From contig DNNX01000049.1 in NCBI GenBank assembly GCA_003497445.1, positions 1-10,874 on the forward strand: 10,874 nucleotides of DNA, read 5' to 3'. Origin of the DNA: Acholeplasmataceae bacterium. GTDB taxonomy: Bacteria; Bacillota_I; Bacilli_A; Acholeplasmatales; Acholeplasmataceae. Numbering within the stretch: the first letter of the stretch is position 1; the number at the start of each line of letters is the position of its first letter. Below, piece by piece: positions 1 to 5,078 of this stretch. The notes beneath the pieces were generated by a model. The model had not been told where the DNA came from and made no database searches. It worked only from the letters and a program-made list of their open reading frames with translations. Position numbers and translations under genes: made by a program.

Positions 1-1246
1 TTTCGATATCAAATACAACATATGTATGTGATTTCATATCAGAATCATTGATGTCACCATCAATAATTCTTAATTGATTTTGATCAACACAAGAGAGTTC
101 TGTACCAAAAATGGGCTTGATTCCAGCCTTTTTTGCAGCTTTATCTAATTCAGGAAATCCATATACACCATCATGATCGGTAATCGCAATTGCTTCATGA
201 CCCCATAATTTTGCTTGGTTTACATAGTCAGAAACACTTGTGATTCCGTCTAAATTACTCATTGTTGAATGCGTATGGAATTCGATACGTTTGCGTTTTG
301 CATCATCTTCTCTAGTGCGCTGTTTTCTATTTAAAAACAACATTTTTTTCGCCATGACATTGATGTCTCGATCAAAGCTATCATATTGAAAATACCCTGT
401 AACTTGTAAATAATGTCCTTCTTGAATTGATTTAGCAAATGCTTCATCTTTTGGATTCGATACAAAACTCTTCACTTTAATTGCATCATCTTCATCTGCA
501 AGAATCATTGTAAGTAATTTTGTTTTCGTTAATGTCTTCAACTCAATTTTTCTCACTTGACCTTCGATGATACAGTCAGACTGTCCATGTTCATTACGAT
601 ATTGATCAAAACGATATTGATCCATAGGGATGTTAGAGATTTTCATCGCTTCTGGAGAATGTCGTGTAGTAAATTTAATACTATCGATTACAGGAACATC
701 TTTTTTAAATTTTAATTTTTTATCATGTATTACATCAAGTTGTTTTTTCTCATTTTCGATGACTGCAGTAGCTTTAGGTATTTTTTTATTAATGGATAAA
801 TCTATTGTGAAAATCAGACCATATGTACGTAACATCTTTTCAATATGTTTGAAATGCTGTTTGATATAGGCCGAATCTTCATCAACATGAAACATAATGA
901 CATCATGATTAATATCGAAATTAAAATGTTTTAATGCTCCTGCACTGGGCTTTAATTTTTGATACTCATGTACAATTGTTTGAATATATTTTTCTAACAT
1001 CGGAGTATCAAAATCCACTTTTTGATGAAAACTTACAGTGACTTTTGAGATTACACTTGCTTTAAAATATATTTTTAAATACGATTCAAAAGTCATCAAA
1101 TGATGAACATCTACAAGAGATGTAACATCAATATGGAAATGCCATACTTTGGATTTTGAATCCACCTGTACTTCGTTTAATTCAAAATACTGAAGAACAT
1201 TTGGTGGCATATCTATTTGAGTCTTAAATACTTTAAACTTGTCCAC
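1..1246 (-). CDS. polC: DNA polymerase III alpha subunit, Gram-positive type PolC (5' part, cut by window edge)
   Basis: This is the replicative polymerase with built-in proofreading exonuclease used by low-GC Gram-positives and Mollicutes. Only the first 415 codons of a protein usually near 1,400 residues are present. The N-terminal domain covers about residues 1-220. An OB-fold follows (about 225-305, containing CIIEGQVRKIELKTLTKTK). The PHP domain begins near residue 320 with RIEFHTHSTMSNLDG (metal-type HxH at 324 and 326) and continues through AIAITDHDGVYGFPE. The window ends in YVVFDIE, the first motif (D-x-E) of the DEDD exonuclease inserted in PHP, which is diagnostic of PolC rather than DnaE. 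I chose the GTG start because AGAGGG lies seven bases upstream; the next Met is residue 13. The start overlaps the end of the upstream DUF1189 gene, suggesting co-transcription and coupled translation. Confidence 0.95.
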   Translation of the reverse strand, partial: MDKFKVFKTQIDMPPNVLQYFELNEVQVDSKSKVWHFHIDVTSLVDVHHLMTFESYLKIYFKASVISKVTVSFHQKVDFDTPMLEKYIQTIVHEYQKLKPSAGALKHFNFDINHDVIMFHVDEDSAYIKQHFKHIEKMLRTYGLIFTIDLSINKKIPKATAVIENEKKQLDVIHDKKLKFKKDVPVIDSIKFTTRHSPEAMKISNIPMDQYRFDQYRNEHGQSDCIIEGQVRKIELKTLTKTKLLTMILADEDDAIKVKSFVSNPKDEAFAKSIQEGHYLQVTGYFQYDSFDRDINVMAKKMLFLNRKQRTREDDAKRKRIEFHTHSTMSNLDGITSVSDYVNQAKLWGHEAIAITDHDGVYGFPELDKAAKKAGIKPIFGTELSCVDQNQLRIIDGDINDSDMKSHTYVVFDIE

Positions 1247-2000
1247 GCTTTGTCCCTCTTTTTAAAGCTTTATAAAACGAAACATAATAAAAATATGTAA
1301 TCAATAGACTAAAAAATTGTAAAAACTGAATATTAAATAAAATTGTGATCATATTAAATATGAGATAAATACTTGACAAGTACAAACCAATCTTAAATTT
1401 TTGTTTGAATGGCATTTGTGATTTGTACAATGAAAATGACATTAATAATGTTAAAAATAATGTAACAAGTAAATAATCAAAAATGTTTGATAAAAATATA
1501 GAAAAAATATAAATAAATGAAATCATTGGTGATGTTTCAATGAAATTTTCTAAATATCTTGTGAAAAGAGAGACATTCTGAATCGAAGAATCATTAAAAT
1601 CAACTGTAATTGCATCATCATAACTTAAAAATGCAATTTCTTGATTTGAAAAATGCATTGACATACCATTTTCAAGCAAAGTAATTTGTATATGATAACT
1701 TAAAATCGTTTGATTTGAAACACGAAAGACTTCATGAGTAAAATCAACGGGGTCATTCAAAATAAATATACCATTCTCTAATACATTGTCTTTTAAAAAC
1801 ATCTCGTTTTCAACATCTTCATATAAAACTGAATATTGATTATTTGTAATCACACCTTGTAATTGATAGATAAGTAATGATGGTAAAAAGACAATCAAAG
1901 ATAGTACCATCATATATAAAAAAACGACACCCCTTGAGTCATTTAAATACTGAACTAATTGTTTTGGTTGGCGTAAACTCGTGATAAATCGTTTGAGCAC
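1233..2000 (-). CDS. DUF1189 family membrane protein
   Basis: This is a 255-residue integral membrane protein of unknown function. The N-terminus (FITSLRQPKQLVQYLNDSRG) followed at once by a long hydrophobic segment (about residues 25-47) is the pattern of the Firmicutes DUF1189 family. A soluble region (about 50-155, probably extracytoplasmic) comes next, then a cluster of hydrophobic segments between about 157 and 246 and a basic tail KRGTKRGQV. The frame is open up to an ATG at 2153, but I choose GTG at 2000. GGAG lies six bases upstream of it, and a TATAAT box at 2022-2027 lies downstream of the longer starts. The 51 extra codons would also overlap the divergent gene. The 3' end overlaps polC by 14 bases. 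The family has no established activity and I assign none. Confidence 0.8.
   Translation of the reverse strand: MLKRFITSLRQPKQLVQYLNDSRGVVFLYMMVLSLIVFLPSLLIYQLQGVITNNQYSVLYEDVENEMFLKDNVLENGIFILNDPVDFTHEVFRVSNQTILSYHIQITLLENGMSMHFSNQEIAFLSYDDAITVDFNDSSIQNVSLFTRYLENFIETSPMISFIYIFSIFLSNIFDYLLVTLFLTLLMSFSLYKSQMPFKQKFKIGLYLSSIYLIFNMITILFNIQFLQFFSLLITYFYYVSFYKALKRGTKRGQV
1254..1259 (-). promoter_or_regulatory. Ribosome binding site that fixes the polC GTG start
   Basis: On the minus strand AGAGGG stands seven bases before GTG-GAC-AAG. It lies inside the last codons of the DUF1189 gene (lysine-arginine-glycine region), so ribosomes finishing that gene pass directly over it. No ATG in the frame is as well placed. 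Confidence 0.65.
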
Positions 2001-2021
2001 AAAATTCTCCAATACGTCATT

Positions 2022-2030
2022 ATTATAGCA
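2022..2030 (-). promoter_or_regulatory. Extended -10 promoter for DUF1189-polC
   Basis: On the minus strand TGCTATAAT is a perfect extended -10 element (TGn plus TATAAT). I see no good TTGACA at the usual distance. Transcription would start near 2015, giving a leader of about 15 bases that carries the GGAG ribosome site of the DUF1189 gene. It supports the short GTG start of that gene. Confidence 0.65.
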
Positions 2031-2059
2031 CATAAATCCATCAAAAATGAGACCAATTA

Positions 2060-2068
2060 TGCTATAAT
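2060..2068 (+). promoter_or_regulatory. mnmM: Extended -10 promoter for mnmM
   Basis: TGCTATAAT on the plus strand is the exact mirror of the element at 2022-2030. It has no recognisable -35 box. Expected start is near 2075, leaving a leader of about 45 bases before the ATG at 2120. The two promoters face away from each other with only 29 bases between the extended -10 elements. Confidence 0.65.
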
Positions 2069-2119
2069 TTTTAAGAAAAATATAGATACTTTTATAAAGC
2101 GATTTAAGAAAGAGGACGT

Positions 2120-2653
2120 ATGAAAAAAGCATTATTACATTTAAATCATGCACTGATCAAGTCACTCATTCAAAAGGATGATGTTGTTGTTGATATGACA
2201 TGTGGCAATGGTTATGATACAGAATTTCTAGCCTCTTTAACAACCAAAGTATATACTTTTGATATACAATTAAGTGCCCTAAAAAAGACAAAAGAAAAAC
2301 TCACAAAGTATACAAACATCGATTATATTCATGATTCATTTGAACAAGTATCTAAGTATGTTGACTTTGCCAATATGTACGTGTTTAACCTTGGATACTT
2401 GCCTGGTGGGGATAAAACTATTACAACAAAAAAAGAAATTACTTTAAAAACGATCAAATCATTACATCAAAATATACAATTAGGTTCGCACATCATCATC
2501 ATGGCATATATTGGACATGATGAAGGTCATAACGAATATCTTATGTTACATGATTACCTAAAAGCTCAAAAAGACTATCAAATATATGAAACAAAAGCTC
2601 TACATCATGACCTCGCACCGGTTCTTATGTGGATTCAAAAAAAAGATTCGTAA
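2120..2653 (+). CDS. mnmM: tRNA (mnm5s2U34) methyltransferase MnmM (YtqB family)
   Basis: This is a 177-residue class I SAM-dependent methyltransferase. The SAM-binding motif is DMTCGNGYDT (25-34), with the acidic strand-2 end FDIQ (47-50). The family hallmark NLGYLPGGDKTITTK (90-104) and AYIGHDEG (129-136) place it in the YtqB group, once annotated as putative rRNA methylase. Family members are reported to methylate 5-aminomethyl-2-thiouridine at the wobble position of certain tRNAs, doing in Gram-positives what the methylase half of MnmC does in E. coli. Length is slightly short of the roughly 190 typical, with no core motif missing. GAGG sits four bases before the ATG. The gene is monocistronic, with its own promoter and a hairpin terminator that begins inside the coding end. 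Family assignment is firm; the exact substrate is inferred. Confidence 0.88.
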   Translation: MKKALLHLNHALIKSLIQKDDVVVDMTCGNGYDTEFLASLTTKVYTFDIQLSALKKTKEKLTKYTNIDYIHDSFEQVSKYVDFANMYVFNLGYLPGGDKTITTKKEITLKTIKSLHQNIQLGSHIIIMAYIGHDEGHNEYLMLHDYLKAQKDYQIYETKALHHDLAPVLMWIQKKDS

Positions 2654-2671
2654 TCATCGAATCTTTTTTTT
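2637..2671. terminator. Bidirectional intrinsic terminator between mnmM and the ECF block
   Basis: A perfect 14-bp inverted repeat (2637-2650 with 2658-2671) consists of eight A, GATTCG, a seven-base loop, CGAATC, then eight T. Both strands therefore present a stem followed by a U tract, so it can end mnmM (plus) and the exported-protein gene (minus, stop at 2682). The mnmM TAA (2651-2653) is the first codon of the loop, so the last lysine, aspartate and serine codons form one arm. Confidence 0.9.
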
Positions 2672-2681
2672 ACAATGTCTA

Positions 2682-3449
2682 TTATTTATTAAAGTAATGT
2701 TTAATACGATCATATAATCTAGGATTTCTTTTTTCTAGCATATCTAGTCTTGCTTTAAATCGATCTTGTGTCCTATTGATGAATAGACCATATAATCCCT
2801 CTACAGCAATATTTTCTTCCTCTAAATCTAATAGAAACGCATCTTGAATTACTTTCATTTCATCTTGAATCTCTAATTTTAGAGCTTTTAATTGATCAAT
2901 ATATTGTTGTTTTGTATCTTCATCTGCTTCTTTGATGTTTTTTATAAGTGCTTTGATATCATCTTTATATGTTTCTCTAATCTCTTGCACCATTGGCATA
3001 TAGATGTCTTTTAACGCATCCAAAGTTGCTTTAATAGCTTCACTTGAATCTACAAGCACTTGATTCCAAGTATCTACGTATGCTTGGACTTCTTCATCAT
3101 TAGCAGCACTTGTGATTGCTGAAATCATCTCATCAAAATCATAGGTAGCATCATAAGTCGACACTGTTTTGATCAAAACATAGTGTTTTACCGTTACATT
3201 ATAGAGCGCAGCTTGTTCTAAAATGTCTTCTTTTAACGTCTCACCCAAACCAATGAATAGTAGAGGACCTTGATGACCTTTAAAACGTCTCATGCGATAG
3301 GTTGTATCATCATACTCTTGTTCATCGATATCCATCGCAAGATCTAAAAATAATTCCGTCTCTCTAGCCGAGGTATCTAACGAAAATAACCCTATTGCAA
3401 AGAGTGTAATTCCCACAACAGCGATTGCTAAAAATATCTTTTTTCTCAT
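2682..3449 (-). CDS. Exported or membrane-anchored helical protein, probable ECF sigma target
   Basis: I do not recognise this 255-residue protein. It starts MRKK and has one hydrophobic segment (about residues 4-22, FLAIAVVGITLFAIGLFSL), a signal peptide or N-terminal anchor. There is no lipobox cysteine; a signal peptidase site after SARE is possible but uncertain. A small mixed region (about 55-100, including GPLLFIGLGE and VKHYVLIKT) is followed by a long, very charged, helix-rich stretch (about 110-215), likely coiled coil, and a basic C-terminus. There are no cysteines or obvious catalytic motifs. The ribosome site AAGGAGG is strong, seven bases before ATG. The gene follows the candidate anti-sigma gene after 49 bases and has its own copy of the putative ECF promoter. 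A cell-envelope stress role is an inference from context only. Confidence 0.75.
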   Translation of the reverse strand: MRKKIFLAIAVVGITLFAIGLFSLDTSARETELFLDLAMDIDEQEYDDTTYRMRRFKGHQGPLLFIGLGETLKEDILEQAALYNVTVKHYVLIKTVSTYDATYDFDEMISAITSAANDEEVQAYVDTWNQVLVDSSEAIKATLDALKDIYMPMVQEIRETYKDDIKALIKNIKEADEDTKQQYIDQLKALKLEIQDEMKVIQDAFLLDLEEENIAVEGLYGLFINRTQDRFKARLDMLEKRNPRLYDRIKHYFNK

Positions 3450-3470
3450 ATGAAAGCCTCCTTTGCTTTA

Positions 3471-3507
3471 CACTTATATTACGTATATCTGAATCATTTT
3501 ATTGGTA
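3471..3507 (-). promoter_or_regulatory. Putative ECF sigma promoter of the exported-protein gene
   Basis: On the minus strand TACCAATAAA (3507-3498) and CGTAATATA (3483-3475) are separated by 14 bases. Both halves and the spacing are identical to the site before the sigma gene at 5009-5045. After CGTAATATA the two sites still share five of seven bases, while the spacers do not match. A -35-like ACC/AAT block 17 bases before CGTA suits ECF promoter geometry. The left half overlaps the Tyr, Gln and stop codons of the upstream gene. Confidence 0.7.
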
Positions 3508-4500
3508 AACCATTTCATTTCTTTGAAATCTACTAAATTCATAATTAAATATTTGATGATCTTCTGTCTTTCCAGTAATCACAAGAACCATTTTATTCAA
3601 CATTTGATATCCCATTTGAAACGTACCAAGATATGCATTTGATGCTTCAATGATTTCATAAGATACATGTATTTTACGCCTCATAGGTAAATAATTTAAT
3701 GTTAGATTCACGGTTCTTAATTGATTCGTATAAGCGATTTTTAATGTTGGAATATCAAAGTTATTTCTCATTAATTGATACTCAAATTCTCTTACTTTAA
3801 CGTTGTCTTCAATAAATCCTATACTGTAGGTTTTTGACTCGGAATTATATTCAACGGTCACTTCTTTGCTGGTTTTTTGTGCACTCACATATAGTTGATG
3901 AGATGCGTTATCAAAGGTAGTGTATCCTGAGATGTTTATATCTTCAAAGGTTCCTTGAAACTCAAAAACATCTTTTTTAAATTGTTTATATTTTTTTGCA
4001 AGTTCTAATTCATAGCTAACCGTGTCTTGATGGACCGTTTCAAATGACACATCATAAATTTCTTTTGATTCTCTCCATCGTTTACTTTCCATCACTTTAC
4101 GTTGTGTCATCACAATTTTTTCAACTAGAATAATGTGTTGGACCATCAAATTTATTTCTTGATCAATGACATCAGCACTACTAATAGACATTGAAAGAGG
4201 TGCATTTTCAATCATAGATTCTTCAAAATATGTCCGTATTAATCCAGTGGATATACCCATGACTTCTTCATAGTCTGAAAATGCATAGATTTGAGATTCT
4301 GATTGTTGATAACTAAACATTAAGACGCCTAGTAAAAGAAATAAAAAAGCAGAAAACTGTAGAATGAATGGAGACTTCACTCTATTAAAAAGCGTATGAT
4401 GTGTTGTTTTGACTGAAGGCAATTGAGATTGAATTTTTGATGAAACATCTGGAATGGATGCTTTTTGAATCATGGATTTTATGTGCTTTTTAAATCGCAT
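3499..4500 (-). CDS. Single-pass membrane protein, candidate anti-sigma factor
   Basis: This 333-residue protein has a basic N-terminal part of about 43 residues, one clear membrane segment (about 45-63, FILQFSAFLFLLLGVLMF) and a C-terminal part of about 270 residues expected outside the membrane. That part is rich in alternating beta-type sequence. The layout, with a small inside domain, one membrane span and a large outside sensor domain, is that of many transmembrane anti-sigma factors. The gene overlaps the ECF sigma gene by 11 bases, the usual position of a cognate anti-sigma gene. I see no zinc-binding HxxxCxxC motif, and the protein has no cysteine at all, so it is not a ZAS-type anti-sigma factor. 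AAGGAG ten bases upstream of the ATG lies within the sigma gene. The anti-sigma role is inferred from position and topology, not from a recognised domain. Confidence 0.6.
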   Translation of the reverse strand: MRFKKHIKSMIQKASIPDVSSKIQSQLPSVKTTHHTLFNRVKSPFILQFSAFLFLLLGVLMFSYQQSESQIYAFSDYEEVMGISTGLIRTYFEESMIENAPLSMSISSADVIDQEINLMVQHIILVEKIVMTQRKVMESKRWRESKEIYDVSFETVHQDTVSYELELAKKYKQFKKDVFEFQGTFEDINISGYTTFDNASHQLYVSAQKTSKEVTVEYNSESKTYSIGFIEDNVKVREFEYQLMRNNFDIPTLKIAYTNQLRTVNLTLNYLPMRRKIHVSYEIIEASNAYLGTFQMGYQMLNKMVLVITGKTEDHQIFNYEFSRFQRNEMVYQ

Positions 4501-4996
4501 CTTTTATGAGCTCCTTCATCTTTTTTCTCGCTTCTTGATATTTCCATAAAACTGTCCCTACAGGTTTATCAACAATCAATGCGATATCTTTAAACTTTAA
4601 ATCTTCTATAACATGTAAATACACAATTTCTTTTTCAGTCAAATCTAAATGCTCTAATAACCACATATAGTCTTTTTCAACTTGTGATGCATCAAATGCT
4701 TGATAAACTTGAACGTCATCTAATGTCACATGTTTTTGTTTTCTTAAATAGTCAATGGCTAAATTTCTTGCGATAGTCGTCAAATAACTTTTAACGTTTT
4801 TACTACTATCCACATCCTGAATCTTATCAATAAATTTCATGTATACATCTTGCATAAAATCTTCTATAAGCATGATATCTTGAATATATTTTTTCAAAGT
4901 GAAAAACACTTGTTTAGACGTCAAGTGATAAAACTGATCAAAATCTTTAAATTGACCTTTTTGAAAGGATGAGATAAAAGTTTGATACGTCGGCAT
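4490..4996 (-). CDS. ECF-type RNA polymerase sigma factor
   Basis: At 168 residues this has the normal size of an ECF (group 4) sigma factor. It has only the two regions these proteins keep. Region 2 spans about 15-88 (IEDFMQDVYMKFIDKI, then VKSYLTTIARNLAIDYLRKQK, which binds core polymerase and the -10 element). Region 4 spans about 115-163 (LDLTEKEIVYLHVIEDLKFKDIA, then helix-turn-helix DKPVGTVLWKYQEARKKM for the -35). Region 3 is absent, as expected. AAGGA stands about six bases before the ATG. The gene is preceded by its own bipartite promoter-like motif, which recurs before the exported-protein gene, so it probably activates itself. It overlaps the candidate anti-sigma gene downstream. 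Envelope stress is the usual signal for such pairs; the actual signal here is unknown. Confidence 0.9.
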   Translation of the reverse strand: MPTYQTFISSFQKGQFKDFDQFYHLTSKQVFFTLKKYIQDIMLIEDFMQDVYMKFIDKIQDVDSSKNVKSYLTTIARNLAIDYLRKQKHVTLDDVQVYQAFDASQVEKDYMWLLEHLDLTEKEIVYLHVIEDLKFKDIALIVDKPVGTVLWKYQEARKKMKELIKDAI

Positions 4997-5008
4997 GTCT
5001 TTTCCTTA

Positions 5009-5045
5009 CATATATATTACGATAAAAACCGGATATTTATTGGTA
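5009..5045 (-). promoter_or_regulatory. Putative autoregulatory ECF promoter of the sigma gene
   Basis: The minus strand reads TACCAATAAA (5045-5036), 14 bases, then CGTAATATA (5021-5013). This is the same motif and spacing as at 3471-3507. It ends 12 bases before the sigma factor ATG and begins just beyond the leuS terminator, so it is the only promoter-like sequence available to the gene. Self-activation through such a site is the rule for ECF factors. Confidence 0.72.
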
Positions 5046-5050
5046 TAAAT

Positions 5051-5078
5051 AAAAAAATAGACACATCGTGTCTATTTT
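5051..5078 (-). terminator. leuS: leuS intrinsic terminator
   Basis: The minus strand has an 11-bp perfect stem (AAAATAGACAC, three-base loop, GTGTCTATTTT) followed by further T, a U-tract terminator in the leuS direction. The left arm contains the final Ala-Lys codons' A-rich end and the TAG stop of leuS (5072-5074), so the hairpin begins inside the gene. In the other direction the T tract is short and followed by GC, so it looks one-way. Confidence 0.85.

Noticed and set aside
596..624. Twelve-base direct repeat ACGATATTGATC with 15-base period
   Set aside because: It encodes a short DQYR-F-DQYR repeat in the PolC N-terminal domain; a local duplication in coding sequence with no sign of wider repeat or function.
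630..869. Plus-strand open frame of 79 codons
   Set aside because: It lies wholly inside polC on the other strand, is hydrophobic and cysteine-rich in the way A+T-rich antisense frames are, and polC reads cleanly through it.
2001..2153. N-terminal extension of the DUF1189 protein to the ATG at 2153 (51 more residues)
   Set aside because: It overlaps the start and promoter of the divergent mnmM gene, has no ribosome site I can see, and lies upstream of a TATAAT box that serves the shorter GTG start. The extra residues are also unlike the family N-terminus.
5051..5078. leuS terminator hairpin as an operator of the sigma gene
   Set aside because: The stem followed by a U tract fits a terminator fully, and the bipartite motif nearer the sigma gene explains its regulation better.
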